A stretch of DNA of 64,000 nucleotides. Source: Gnetum montanum (lineage: Eukaryota > Streptophyta > Gnetopsida > Gnetales > Gnetaceae). Position 1 is the stretch's first letter, and every line of letters begins with the position of its first letter. The stretch covers positions 384,300 to 448,299 of the forward strand of contig MNCI01022757.1 in assembly GCA_015680685.1 (NCBI GenBank). The letters are read 5' to 3'. The notes beneath the pieces are model-generated. The model searched no databases, had not been told where the DNA came from, and worked only from the letters and a program-made list of their open reading frames with translations. The position numbers were made by a program, and so were the translations under genes. This document shows positions 33,030 to 45,823 of this stretch, in pieces.

Positions 33030-33424
33030 GACTTGCTGCTATGATGAGATGCATCTTTGCATGATCACCCAAGGCTTCATCTTGCAAACACAACTTCGAG
33101 AAGACAAGAAAAACACACAACACATAATGCAAATAAAATGTCAAGGGCAAAGATGCTGCAAGTTCTCCAAAGGTCAAACAAGTTGCAAGTGCTCGAAAAG
33201 CTAGTAAAATGCTGGGGGTAGATGATGCTACAAGTGCTCAAAAAGCTAGTAAAATGCTGGGGGTAGATGATGCTGCAAGTGCTCCAAAGGCTATGCTACT
33301 TGCAAGTGCTCCACTCTGGGACTATAGTATCCATGCCCACGTGATGTAGAGAGGGGGGGGTGGGGGTGCAGTAGGGGATAGAGTTATACTCACTCACTTA
33401 CTTGTATAATTATGCATGGATGAC
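33030..33424 (-). other. 3' untranslated region of element F, right part
   Basis: Begins with GACTT, the right target duplication of element D, and continues the F sequence broken at 26858. It matches D near 28890 (gatgagatgcatctttgcatgatcacc). A short G run lies at 33352-33360. No gene. Confidence 0.7.
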
Positions 33425-33830
33425 CTAGAACCCAATTTAAGGTCTTAGTAGATCATATCCCTACTAGTTTAAGGTCCTAGAAAATCATGGTATGCTAGTT
33501 TATAGTCCCATTGGACTGTTGTGTGCTAGTTTAGCATCATAGTAGACAAATACTATGCTAGTTTAGCATCATAGTGGATGTGTGCCTGCCAGTTTAGCAT
33601 CATAGTAAACATGTGCTATGCCAATTTAGCATCATAGCAAATGTGCTATTCTAGTTTAGTGTCATAGAAAATGAGCTATTGTGCCAGTTCAACATCATAG
33701 TGGACAAGCTGCTATGCCAGTTTAACATCGTAGGGGATGAATGGTGTGGGTGCTAGTTTAACATCATAGCAGACGAATGTTGTGCCAATTTAACATCATA
33801 GCAAATGAATGGTTATCTTGTTGAATTGAT
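33425..33830. repeat. Minisatellite, 30-40 bp units (element F)
   Basis: About twelve units such as gctatgccagtttagcatcatagtagac, between the integrase end and the 3' region. Units near the integrase are of the catcatagcaaatgaatg type; units at the far side are of the tttaaggtcttag type, the same polarity as in E and D. Confidence 0.85.
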
Positions 33831-33879
33831 GTGTGGTGCTACACACTAGGTGTAGTATGACTTCATGTACAAATGGATC

Positions 33880-35346
33880 ATTAGATTGACAAACTCATTT
33901 TCATCTTGATCAACAAGCTTAAATGCTCCATTGTCATAGGCCTTAGTAACCAAGAAAGGCCCTTCCTAGTTGGTTAAGAATTTATTTATGGGTTCATGAA
34001 CAACCTTAAGAACTAGGTCCCCTTTCTTGATAATGCTGGTTGTAATGGTGCTTTTGTCATTACTTTTTTTGGTACCATTCAATGTGATCAAGCATCTATA
34101 TGCATTCCTCCTCTATTGAGTTAAAGTCTATGATTCTCAACTCATTATTCTAAGCTTCATTGATGAAGTTTGATAGGATCACCCAAAGCAATGAAACATA
34201 CAATTCAAGTAGAAAAATTGCTTCAAACTCATAAACAAGGTTGTTAGGTGTCATACCTGTCATTGTTCGGCATGCTATGTGGTAGGCCCAAAGTGCGTAG
34301 ACTAGTTGCTCATGCCATCATCATTTGTTATTTCTTAGCATTTTCTTGAGAAGGTTGACGATGACTTTGTTAGTGACCTCTACTTGGCCATTTGCCTAAG
34401 GGTAGTATCATGATGAAAAGGAATGCTTGATGCCAAAGCACTCATAAAAGGCTTTAGTTTTGGCATTGCTAAATTGCAACCCACTGGCTATTACTATGAT
34501 CATGGGTAAGTGAAAATAGGTACTATTTTATCTAACATGAATTTGCAAGCTTGTCATGATGTCATCTATCTAAGGGGAATAACCTCAATCCATTTGGTGA
34601 AGTACTCAGTTGTGATTATTAAGAAGATGTGCCCAGCAAAGGGCTTAGGCATTATGGGTTTGATGATGTCCAAGCCCCAATGTTGAAATAGCCATGTGAT
34701 CTACATTGTGTGCAATTTAGTTGGTGGTACATGAATTAGGTTGCCATGACATTGACAAATATTTCACATTTTGACCATTAAGATGTAATCATGCTACATG
34801 TAAGGCCAATAATAGCCTAACTATTTGATTTTCATTGCCATTTCCATCAGTGCTATGTGACCTTTACACAGTCCCTTGTGGACCTATTCAATGATTGTTT
34901 GCGCTTCATTTTTGCTTACATAGGTTAGAAATATGTCATCATGGGATCTACGACATAATGTGTTATCACCCATGATGACGTATTGCAGTGAACATTTGTG
35001 TACTGTATCTTTTTGAACAATATTTAAATGTTGTGGAGGCTCACCTTGTAAAAGGTATGCCTTGATGCCAGTGTACCACTCTCCTGCGTGGATTATGCTT
35101 ACTATGGCTATGGATGCAATCTTGGTGGTTTGCATGATAGGTAGAGTGCAATCTGCCACTGAGGTGGGCAATGTGTGGAACATGTTAAGTGTGATGCTTA
35201 GGGCTAATGTTGCTAGTGCGTCAACTATGGCGTTTTCATTCTGAGGAATATGTTGGACATTAGTAGTTGTAAAGTGTTAAAGTAAGTGCTTTCCTAGGTC
35301 ACAGTAAGGCTATAAATGTTGAGCCTTGTAGGTGTAAACCTCTATC
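33880..35346 (-). pseudogene. Element F RNase H end and integrase (decayed)
   Basis: The RNase H tail is at 35184-35340 (DALATLA motif). The open frame 34884-35183 is the RNase H-integrase connection, with YLLQGEPPQHL and the start of the zinc-binding domain. The core follows to about 34150 (FTKWIEV; NGQVEVTNK). The first catalytic Asp reads Glu, the SDNG motif reads ASGL, and only the final Glu survives. The C-terminal WAYHIACRTMTGMTPNNLVYE block lies near 34250. The gene is cut at its 5' side by the LTR of element G. Confidence 0.8.
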
Positions 35347-35351
35347 ACATA

Positions 35352-36991
35352 TGAAACACCACCAAATTTAGGTGACAACACCTCAACAGTAAATTTGTCA
35401 AAGTGTCAACATGAGGTAAATTTTTTCTAAGTTTTTGGCCCATGCTTCCACTTCTAGGACTATGCTCCAGAGCATAGTCAGCATCGCATGTAGCACAGAT
35501 TAGATTTGCAAAATTTTCTAAGTGTTGATAGTAATTGTAAAAGTTTTTCCAAGTGTTGTGCTATGCTTCCATTCTCTCTACTACACTCTAGAGCATAGTT
35601 AGTGTAGGATGCACTTAAGTAGCCAATTTACCTAAGTATCAAGTGAGAAGTTGTCAAGCTAGCTCAACATGGAAGAAGTAGTTTGGTCAACTTTCTAACT
35701 ACTGAGGCTATCCCTCTTGCTATGCTCTAGAGTGTATTTAGCATAGTCTAGATGAGGACTACAAGTTTTGCCAATTTTCTCTAAGTGTCAGTGCTACACT
35801 CACTTTTCCTACTACACTCTAGAGCATAGCCAAGACTAGACTTTAATTTTTGCAAAATTTGCCTAACTATTGGGCTACGCTCTAGAGTGTAGCCATGAAA
35901 GGTAGCCTTGAAAAGCTTCCAGAGCTCAGCACAAGCCTTCATCTCAACTCCAACACTCCTCTGGCAAGCAAGATTAGCAAGTTGGATTTTTCTTTGCACC
36001 CTCCACTTGTCCCAAAATTGTACCTACACTCGACCCTGCTCAAAAGAGGAAAGAGCATAGTCCCAGAGCATAGCCTCCAAATTGCACTATTTTTCACTAT
36101 TTGAAGGTACATAGTAGTCTTTTTGACTCTAGCACATGTAGTCTTGATAGTGTAGTCACAATCTAGTAGTCTCCTGGGGTCCATTAGAGCATACCAAAGC
36201 ATAACACTAGTTGCTCCAGTGGGAGTGTAGTTGGGATTAGTGTAGCCTCACCTACCCTTATGCCATGTGGTGATTGATCTACACTTTACATCAACCCTAA
36301 CTCTATAAATACCCCTACACCTCACGTTTTAGAGATGGGCAATTTGATTTAGTGGTTGACATTTTGAAGCTTTTAGTTGCCAAAATTCAAACTTCGAGTG
36401 CTTAGCACCTTAGCAACACCTTTGCATCACCGCCTAGCACACTGCAGCCCATAGGACACTATGGTAGCCAACCTAGTAGGCAAAAAATTTACAATGGACA
36501 TTAGTTTTCATAGCTCAAACATCCCAAAGATTGTGACTACATTACCCACTATGCTTATCTATACACTGCATACCTCCTCACCTCTTCTTTGCAATTGCTA
36601 TGCTCCCCTTATTTGGGGTAGTGTTATTCTTCCTCTATCAAATTCCTTTACATTTTTAATCATTTTCTTTGACATTTGGCATTGCACTCACATTTTTTCA
36701 TTACTTTGCACACATTGGCATATTTGCACCATCATTTTCACACCAGGAAATGTTGCTACACTTGGGCTTACTTAGCCTCAATACCACTAAAGAGACCATG
36801 CAAACCCCTACCACCCATTTTTCGAAACACTTTGTAACTCTTGTTTCAATCAACAAGACTATCCTAAGTGCTCCATCTCCATTTTCCCCCTCCAGCGACG
36901 ACCCTTCAAATAAGGGTGGGGTTAGGGCTGTACTATGACCATGGACCCCTTGGCATGACCATTCCAACTGCTAACATTTTTGATCGCTATA
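35352..36991 (+). repeat. 5' LTR of element G
   Basis: 1640 bp in plus orientation, TGAAACACCACC to ...CGCTATA, the reverse of the family edges seen in D and E. TATA box TATAAATACCCC at 36304-36311. U3 (35352-36300) repeats ctctagagcatagt and ttttgcaaaattttctaagtg. It breaks the RNase H of element F. The target duplication would be ACATA (35347-35351); its partner is not located. Confidence 0.85.
36304..36311 (+). promoter_or_regulatory. TATA box of element G LTR
   Basis: TATAAATA followed by CCCCTACACC, about 690 bases before the LTR end. Conserved in all family LTRs with an intact core. Confidence 0.65.
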
Positions 36992-36997
36992 GTTTTC

Positions 36998-37016
36998 TGG
37001 CACCAGAAGAAGGACC
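36998..37016 (+). other. Primer binding site of element G
   Basis: TGGCACCAGAAGAAGGACC, six bases after the LTR. With TGGTGCTAGAAGGAGGGCC (D) it suggests an ancestral TGGCGCCAGAAGGAGGGCC before deamination. Confidence 0.65.
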
Positions 37017-37790
37017 GTGTCATTTCCTTCTATGTTCAATGGTAGTCTCGTGTGCTTTCTGCACCTCCATTACTAGTTTTGGGCTAGCGTAGACTTGACA
37101 CCTCTATGGACCTATCATGGTAGTAGCTGGCTCATAAGCCAGTGTAGAAGTTATCTATAAGTCGGTTGATATAGATTGGACCTAGTTGTTGGTTCCCTTA
37201 GAACCCCATTGAATGAAAGCCAAAGTGTATCTTTGGCACTTAGCTGAAACTATATGTGCACAGGGGAGCGTAGCTAGCTCTCAATGTGATAGTGTAGCAA
37301 GCCTCAACATAGCAGCATAGCATACTAGAGTTAGTTTTTTTAATAGTGTTTTTAGACTTAGCCATTTCTTAGCATTTTTCAGCATCTTCTTACTTAGTCT
37401 TTTTTTAGCATTTCTATACTTAGCCATTTTTTTTAGCATCTGCAACTTTTTCATTTTTTTGCATAACATCAAGAACCCTAAGAAGCCCTTAACTTCCATC
37501 CTAAGGGTAGTTGTTGTTTGACCTATTTAGCAGGAGATCATGATTGATCTTCTTGGGGTTGGGGGGGTCTACCTTGGTAGAGAGGCAATCACTTAGAATA
37601 CTTAATCAACCTCCCAAGTACATGGTACTTGACAACAAAAAATACAACTTCCTTTATGTGAAACTCTAGGTAGGTCTATCTCTAGACTGCTGAGAAATGG
37701 ACATCAAATGAGGTTATAAAATCATACACCGAAATGGGAGGAAGTACTTCCCTACACCTAACGATTTCATTCTACTCACCAAGATCTTTC
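37017..37790 (+). other. Leader of element G with tandem repeat
   Basis: Untranslated leader, collinear in reverse with 51900-52165 of element E. The tandem motif (cttagccatttttttagcat) at 37320-37460 matches the leader arrays of D and E. Confidence 0.65.
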
Positions 37791-37791
37791 G

Positions 37792-39960
37792 ATGGCTACT
37801 CAACCAACTCATAAATTGAGTGGGTCAAATGAGCATGACATGGCAACTAACTATGAGGAGCCCTTATAGAATGGGTAGGATGAGTTCAAAGCCTATTTAG
37901 AAAATGAGAATCCCTTTTTCACCTCTTTCTAGTAGGCTAACTTTAGTTTCATCCCTTTATAGTCCTAGCCATATGCCTTCTGTAGGAGATTAGATCCCCT
38001 TTATCACCTTCTAAGTTAACCCCTATGGTGGCAAGTCATCAAGTGGACATGCATTAGGGTGTAGGACCATCTTTCACCCCTTCCTTTGTACATCACATGC
38101 ATCAAGGTGCAAGACCATCTGCTACTCTGCCCTTAGTGACATTGGCATAGTCTATGCAATCCTCCTTGATGGCATCCATCATGCCCACGAAACCTTATGT
38201 ACACACTGTGTAGATGTCCTAGCCTCTACCGACTTAAGCATCGTACATTCTACCTATCTCATTGGCACCCCTACAATGGCACAAGCTATGACTATGTGAT
38301 GGACCCCAACCTTTGTGCCCATGGTGCAGCATACATAGTAGTACATGCAATAGGCATCTCACATGGTTGCACAACCCATAGCAGGGCCATGGATCACTCA
38401 AGCAACATAGCAGGTAGAACAACTAATGCAACCCGCTGCACCCACCTTGAGCTTGGAACAAGCATTTTAGCTCATTCAAATGCTTACTGAGGAGGTTAAG
38501 AAACTCAAAGCCTCCTCTTCTAAAATGGTTCATGTGATGAACTTTTACCAAGATGACCCAATTAGTCCTATAGTCCCATCACTAATTCTACCTCTTGGGG
38601 TCCAACTTCCTTAGTTTACTAAATAAAATGGAGAAGGGAACCCTAACACCCATCTAGTCACCTTCCATTCTAAATGTCTTTTATTGCAAGCATGGCTACA
38701 TGGAATCATTTGTGTGTTTGCCATGTCCTTGCTTGGCAAGGCACTAGATTGGTACTGTGCACTTCCGAAGGCCTCCATATCTTCCTTGGAGGAATTGCTT
38801 AATCAATTCATCTCTTACTTCAAGTACAAATTGAAACCCGAGGTGACATTGGATCAACTAGTGCAAATCAAGAAAGGCCACTTAAAGCTAGTGCAAAATT
38901 CATCTAATGCTTGAGTCCTACTCTCAATGAAACTCGCAAGTCTATTGTAGAAACCCAGCTACTAGCCATTTTCAAAGATGTAGTAAATGACTTCATTAAG
39001 TCGACGCTATACTACCTTGACCCACACTCCTTGAGCCAAGCGTTTGCTTAAACGAAGGGCATCCAGGATGTGAAAGAGGCTAGTAAAGACTTGGCCTATG
39101 TGGCCTACAAAAATTTGCATGGAAAGAAAGATAAGGAAAAGGGCAAGGCAACCACAATTATTGCAACAGTGGCCAATGAGACCAAGCTAAACAATGCCAC
39201 ACCAACGGCCAAGGCACCTAAGGCCCTAGCCAACAGTAAGGCATTTGGCTCTAGCACTATGGTGACAAACTAGTCTACACCATTAGTGCCATGAGGCAAG
39301 CTACCCCAAGGTCAAACTTTGAGTACAAGAATCACTCAAAGTACACAATATTGCCCAGTAAGCCATCAGAGCTCTCGGGTTAGCTATTTAATGCTGGGTG
39401 CAACTAGTATAAGTAGATGTCTGAAGATGCTCGCAAGCATCATGATTGCTACTACAAGCTCCTTAGAAACTCATCAATAGCCACACCAAATAGACCTCCA
39501 ATCCCTAAGCATTTTAGGTTAGACCAGTTCTACCATTACCATCAACTACCTGGTCATGACATCGACTTTTTCATAGCCTTACTAGATAACATACAATGCA
39601 TGATTGATGGAGGTGAACTAGTCCTTGATGCAACCAACTCAGTTTGCCCCAAAAATTAATCAATGAAGGTCTACAAAGATCCTCTTAATGTAAGTGGTGC
39701 AAGATATGTTAGCAATGCTATTAGCATTGGAGATGACTCAGAACCAACATAAGAGCCATTCATGGTTCATGTGCCCTCTAGCAACAGTAGGGCCTCCTTG
39801 ATGTCAACCAATTTAAGGTTTCCTTTTTTCATTAGAGCATCACCTCAAGCATCCATAACACCCTTTGTTATTAGGATTCCATATCATGTTACAATGATAG
39901 CAACCCACACACCCTTTGTCATTAGGACGTCTCAATGTGTGGACTCTTTCCCTACTTAGT
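37792..39960 (+). pseudogene. Element G gag (decayed)
   Basis: A likely start is the ATG at 37792 (MATQPTHKLSG), followed by stops. The capsid part is clearest at 38684-38914: GIICVFAMSLLGKALDWYCALP, then LEELLNQFISYFKYKL, the usual Tat/gypsy capsid words. At 39417-39659 the knuckle region reads FYHYHQLPGHDIDFF followed by IQCMIDGG. The GH is kept, but the cysteines expected before and after it read Tyr and Phe. A Lys/Ala-rich linker lies at 39070-39273. Non-functional. Confidence 0.8.
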
Positions 39961-40129
39961 GTCTGGTGGTGGGGACTACATTAGGCCCTACCCACCTAAA
40001 GCATTATCCTACATACAATAACAAGTAGTCTAGGTGGCAGCCTGGGAGGCCCAACGAGTGCCTCACCAACCAAATGATTAGGAAATGCATGTAGTTAGGT
40101 TCACCTAAGCCTATCCCCTTGTCTTTTAT

Positions 40130-41160
40130 TTCCATGGCCACATCAACTAAGAACACCACTACAAGCAATCAACAACTGAGCACTAAGGCTTAAAAGTAAA
40201 CAAAACAAGCCAAGATGAAATCTCCTTCCTAAGAGATCCATCTCTTAGTCCACATGGTGGAGATGAAGGCCAACAAGGCAACTAATAGTGGTAAGGACTT
40301 CCTAGATGCATTGGCACAAGTCAAATAGGCTCTAAAATAAAAGTACATAACCTTGAGCCTATACAACTTGGTCATGACCTCCTCCACTCACCGTGAAGCA
40401 CTAGTTTGCATGTTGACCTCTATTCCTATTAAGGAGGACATCCCAGTGAATGAACAAGCAATCCATGCTATGATGCTTTTCCCTACACTACAGGAATTAG
40501 GTTCAACACCCCTACAATTTCGTGATGAGGTGAATAGTTAGGTCACCACCGCACCAATGTTCATAACTATTCACATATGGCAATGCAAGATTCGTAAGGT
40601 GCAAATAAATGATGAGGTAGAAACTAATGTCATCTCATTCCTAGTCATTGACAAGCTTGGTCTCATCAACCAAATCAAATTCACAAAGATAATGTACCTG
40701 AAGTTCTTTAATGAATCACGCATTTTCATAATGGGGATGATCATGATAGCTTTTATGACAGGGAAGAAATTCCCCCTATAGCTAAATTCATTGTCATCAA
40801 GGAGATGCCCAGGTTTAATATGATCCTAAAAAGGCCCTAGCTAGTCCAATTGTAGGTGGTCTCCTTGTCCATCCACCAAGAGATCCACCTTCCATACGAA
40901 GGTGAAGAAGTGATCATACATGATGACAATGCAACCCCTCCGACCATCAACAACCTTGACATAGAACAAAGATCATAGGTAGATTTTCCTAATGATATGT
41001 CACCTGTGAAGGATGAGGGTCACCCTTGTCTAGTAGACCCACCCAAGGTACCAAAATAAGCCAATGATCTCCTTAAGGAAGCTCTCTGGGCAGAGTTACC
41101 CTTTAGCATCATAGATGAAGGTCTAGGAAAATATTGACTCATGTTGCCTAGACCCTATGC
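40130..41160 (+). pseudogene. Element G linker and aspartic protease (decayed)
   Basis: The linker at 40353-40541 and the protease at 40557-40781 align with element D. The active site, DDG in D, reads NDEV here, so the catalytic Asp-Thr/Ser-Gly arrangement is lost. The flap-like stretch (FIMGMIMIAFMTGKKFP) and the MPRFNMIL block just after 40800 are recognisable. Coding-like text with stops continues to about 41160. RT does not follow directly. Confidence 0.75.
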
Positions 41161-41249
41161 ACCCCCCCTAACCCACATCAAGTTAGGAAGCAATTATAAG
41201 ACCAAGGCATCCCCTTAGTCCAATAGGTACTAGGTGCCTACCTACCCTT

Positions 41250-41520
41250 AAACTAGTGTATAGCCTACTATGACCTAAAAGTAGCAACCCTTTTTCTTCG
41301 TCACAATGGCTTAGAATGACCCAAAACTATCACAATAGCCTGCCAAGGCTTTAAACTAGCACCTTGTGGCTTGAAATGGCCTAAAACTATTACATGACCT
41401 GCCATAGCCTAAAATTGATAGCACCTTTCCCCTTCATTCATAGCCCAAAATGGCCCAAAACTAGCAATGGTGCTCCCACCATGGCCTTAAATTGGCATGG
41501 GGTCCACAAAGGGCCTAATC
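41250..41520. repeat. Minisatellite after the element G protease
   Basis: About six units resembling atggcctaaaactagcaccttgtggc, the reverse complement type of 29735-29895 in D. In both elements this array follows the protease directly. Confidence 0.8.
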
Positions 41521-41719
41521 GCATCAATCCCCCACATTATTAACATGCAAAACTTTGCAACTAAATGCAAGAATTTACATAATGTGCCATCCACATAGTA
41601 GAAAAAAATAGTTTATTAATCCATGAATAAAATATATGGCATGACTATATAGCAAAAATCACCAAAATTTGCAAAATTGCCCAAGCAATAGGGTTACATC
41701 AAGATTGCTTATCCAATGG

Positions 41720-44700
41720 TGTTTGGTAGGGGTTGAGGCTTCTCTTCCTCTTCCTCTGTCACTTTGCTATTGCCTAAGACATCGTCTAGTGATTGTTCAA
41801 AGCAACGCAAAACAATAAATTAATCAGTAAATGCACAACATGCAAAACTAACAAAAAAACAACTAACCTTAGAGGGTCCCACATCCATCTCTAGAGGCAA
41901 TCTATCAAGGCCCTCCTCCAAGAATTAGAGGATTTTGGTCTCTAATAGCCATTTCCAATCCTCCTAGCTGAAGTCAATACCCACTAGGGTCTTGTCTTTG
42001 TCCATGGTGGTTCATGCAAGCGACTCCATTGAAAATGTGGTAGAGGAGACCTTCACTTAGGGCACAGTAATCTACCTCTCTAAAGACCAACTCACCACTA
42101 CATGATGAGTGAACAACTCATAAGCCCATGTCCTACCAATCACCTCAAGGAACATATCACAACAATGGCATTCGACGGACTCCTCCTTGTACCATTCAAG
42201 ATATGCATTTTTCTCATTCTTGTAATGGTGCTTGTGGTTCTTCTAAGTCTACCCCCACTCATACACTTTTGCACTATAATCCTTCCAATCTTGATTTTTT
42301 TAGGCAAGCAAGTCTATCTATAACCTTTGCTTGATAATCTCTCTAGTGGCCTCATTCTTGCCCTGAATTGTTGACTAATACTTGGCATAGTTAATCTCAG
42401 CTATCTACCAAGTATTTTTCCCTCATGCATGAGCCACATGAAAATAGTAATGGGACTACAGGTCCTTCATCTTAGCATCCTAACTCATTACCCTATCTTG
42501 GAGCTCATGCACTTGCTTCCATAGGTACTCATTAGTGCACTTGCAAACCCATAATACTTTCACACATGAAAGCATGGACTTACTCACTACCTCATACATG
42601 CAATAGGGCACTTGCTCCACCTTAGGGGAAAACTCAGGGATGGCATCCATCCTGGCCACCCTGCTTGGATCCCAACAAAGCTTGGAACCTATTGGCATAC
42701 AAGAAGAAAAACAACATTATCCATAGTTTAAGTTTCAAATTGATAAAGCAAGATAAATAAAGCAACATCAGAAGCATACTGAGCTTAGGATCCACTTGCT
42801 GTAGGCAGTCCACCATGTCCTCAACTAGAAATTCCATAAAGGTAAACTTGTTAGGAACCTCTACCCACAGCTCCATGGAGTAGGTAGAGGTGGATGCTAG
42901 ACCAATGGTAGGTACCTCTACAACTACAAAGTAATAACACATTTAGCAACAATCAAATAGCCAAAGATGCAAGAGTAGAAAGAGAGCACTGATAGATAAT
43001 AATAATGCAAAGAACATACCTAGTAAGCCCTCAAGTGTGAGAGTAGGGGGGTCATCCAGCTGCACACCATTAGAGAGGTTATCAAAATCACCCCCATTAG
43101 GGTGAAGTAGTCCCTACTCCTCCAACTATTAGAGGACCTTTGCAGCCTCACATAGCTCCTCCTCCTATGCTTAGCCCTCCTTAGTTTGAGGAGGGACCTC
43201 CTCTACTACTACTACCTCTACCGCTACTTCGATAGCCATCTCACCTAATTCCAACAATTCACACACATGTCAAAATTAGCATTTTAACACTTAGCATAGT
43301 ATATCATAGTGAAAAAAAATATAAAAATATAAATACATACAAAAACGCATCCAATAACTCGTACTAACCTACAACATCCATGTGCAAGTTGCGAAACTTT
43401 AGGTAGATCTTCTTGCTACCCATATTTTCGACCTTCCATGCAGTCTCCTCTATGGGACATGGCCTCTTGATCTTTATCTTAGATGATCCCACCATCTCAA
43501 CAATGTAACACTCTACCCTGGCTGCATTCCTGGTACTAGCTAATGAGGCCTCACCTATGCTATCATGTGAGTAGTGAGATTTCCCCAAGTGACCTTTAGT
43601 TGTTATGGAAAATTACTCACCAATCACCTTTGGAGGGGTCTTGTTCTTGCATGATAGCAAATAGGTGCTTGACCCACAGCTTCGAGAGCTGTGTGTGGTC
43701 CTACACCACCTAGTGCCCATCCTTGCAAGCCATCAAAAACTTCACAAATCTTCATAAGCATCATGAAAATAATGTGAAGTACACATGCAACCTTGCCTAG
43801 AGGTTGTGACACAACTTGAAAATCTCAACATGTAGGCCACTAGCAATGTGAGAGGCTCAGTTGTATCTTGTGCCCTCCTCCAGCATGTCCCTCATCACTT
43901 GAGCCTACTCCACCCCAAGGATTTTCCCTTGGGAGAGTAGCATCAAAAATGAATGGGAATGGAAGAGAGGGTAAAGCTCATGGACCATAGACACCTACAC
44001 ATCCTTAATGAGTATGCCTTTACGAGATCGATAAGGTCCTAGCAACTCCTCAACATTGCCTTGATGGTTCACCTCTATGTTGGTCTTATCAACGATCAAT
44101 GAGCCATTGGAGGGGAGGCCAAAGAGATTCACAAAGAAGTCATTCATAAGGTCCAAGGCCATCATCACACCATGTACCTATGTGATAAAGTAATGAGCAT
44201 TGTTGCTAAAGGAATCAATAATAGCAACCATTTTGGCCATTGGAATGCCTAGGCTAAGGGCCAAGAAAAGGTCCATTAGCCAACCCACATAAGCCTACTG
44301 GTTAGCTCCACTAGGATCTAGTGGCACAACCAATGTTGTGCATCCTTAACATCACCATACTTCATGATGAGGGTGGCCTTAGTGAGGCCTATAGCAACCA
44401 CTATGACCTCTCTCAAAGCAACTATAGTTGCAGTATAGGAAAAAAAAGACAACATTAGCATCATGCAAAAAGACAAGGTAGTAAACACATGAGAGCAAAA
44501 TGATAAACTACTTACAAGAGACAAAAGGTATGCTTGATGGTGGTGGTGGAACTAATGCCTCCTCGATGCTAGGTATACCATCTATCCACTCTGCATCCAA
44601 CTAGCCATGGGTCTAACACCTCTTGTAGGCCTTCAAATACTGGTGAGTGTACTCTACCAAGTTGGATCCAATTTGCCTAATCATCCTTGCACGAATGCTC

Positions 44701-45330
44701 TTGTAGGATGAAAATTCCTATAGGGCAATGTGAGTCAGGTTCAGGGCACCCTCCTCATGATGTAGGCCATGCTCATCAATGCTAAACTTGGTAATGAACA
44801 TGAGCAATTAGCACCCTAGGATGAGCCAATAGCCAAAGGAATAATGCAAAAATCATAGGAACACTTACCCTCTAGCATAGTACAACATCCTAGGTGGGTT
44901 CTGAAATAGGGTATGCACATGCTGAGCAACAAAGAGTGTATTTCTCTTATTATAACAACTAAATTCTAGCATCCCTAGATCCTAGAAAAAGGCTTAACAT
45001 CCCTAGGGCCTTAGCCTAAACCCCCTACTCCACCATCATTGGTAGTGGGATCATCAAACATGAATCTTAGAATGCTCTGGTTTGCCCCATGAAATAATGT
45101 CTCCATGATGACACTAGCAACTTCTGCTACTAAGTGTGACCACATCATCACACTGAGGTGTTGGAGCAAGACTTCGAGGAACTTGTGTGCTCTTGGCCAA
45201 AACCATACTGCCTAGTAACCCAACTACATGTCTAGTGTAGATGTGTTTGGAATAGGCTCGCTCATACAATGGAGAATGCCAACAAGCTTCACCACGATGA
45301 GGATTGGCTTCAATAATACCTTGCAATTGT
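41720..45330 (-). pseudogene. Multi-exon gene on the opposite strand of element G
   Basis: On the minus strand, open or near-open stretches end at canonical splice donors: GTAAGTG near 44868, GTAAGT at 44515-44510, GTGAGT at 43620-43615, GTTAGT at 43368-43363, GTATGT at 43019-43014 and GTTAGT at 41867-41862. Plausible acceptors lie near 45317, 44418, 43563, 43245, 42928 and 42691 (TGCCAATAG). Clear exon pieces are 45114-45326, 44318-44524, 43364-43588 and 42480-42698; the long exon 44418-43621 contains several stops. The introns are T-rich, as in plants. No known domain recognised; the last pieces look coiled-coil (LWKQVHELQDRV). Tat-lineage elements are known to carry extra ORFs, some antisense, so this may be one, or a captured host gene. 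Confidence 0.5.
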
Positions 45331-45823
45331 CAAAGTAATAAGAAAAAAAGCATTAGTATACATTAGATGTAGAAAAATACATTAAATTACACTTAGCAAA
45401 ATTAGCAAAGTTAACATAGGATAGCATAACTTAGTAAAAAATATATCCCTAGGGTCCTCTTTAAGCCCTAGGGGCCTAAGATGTTAGTACACACATTTGA
45501 TGCACCTAGTGCTCATTAGGGTACAACATTAATGTAGCATTAATATTTTTCTTCACATTTGCATGTTTACATTGACATGGTTCACATGTTTTAGCAATTT
45601 AGCATGTTTAGTTTGCAAGTTTGGCATTTTGGAAATGCTCTGGTACACTTTGCATCTTGTTTCACATGTGGCATTCCACTTAGCATTCTCACATTTAGCA
45701 TTTTATTTTCATGCTTAGTAAATTCTTTATTTTTACACTTAAGAAAATTTTCAATTTTTTTGAAACTCTAGACAACATAGCTCAAGGTATTCACAAAAAT
45801 AATTTTAACTTTGGGTTACCCCT
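45331..45823. other. Element G sequence before the insertion of E
   Basis: AT-rich, with repeated acatttgcatg/tttagca words at 45540-45720. No gene. Ends in CCCCT, the left target duplication of element E. Confidence 0.5.

Noticed and set aside
33425-33830. Regularly repeated 30-40 bp units looking like a CRISPR array
   Set aside because: Eukaryotic retrotransposon context, units diverged along their whole length with no unique spacers, and the same array in three elements at the same place: a minisatellite.
35352-36991. Small frames inside the element G LTR (for example 35895-36104, 36461-36775)
   Set aside because: They lie in LTR sequence also found as non-coding LTR in D, E and F with different frames.
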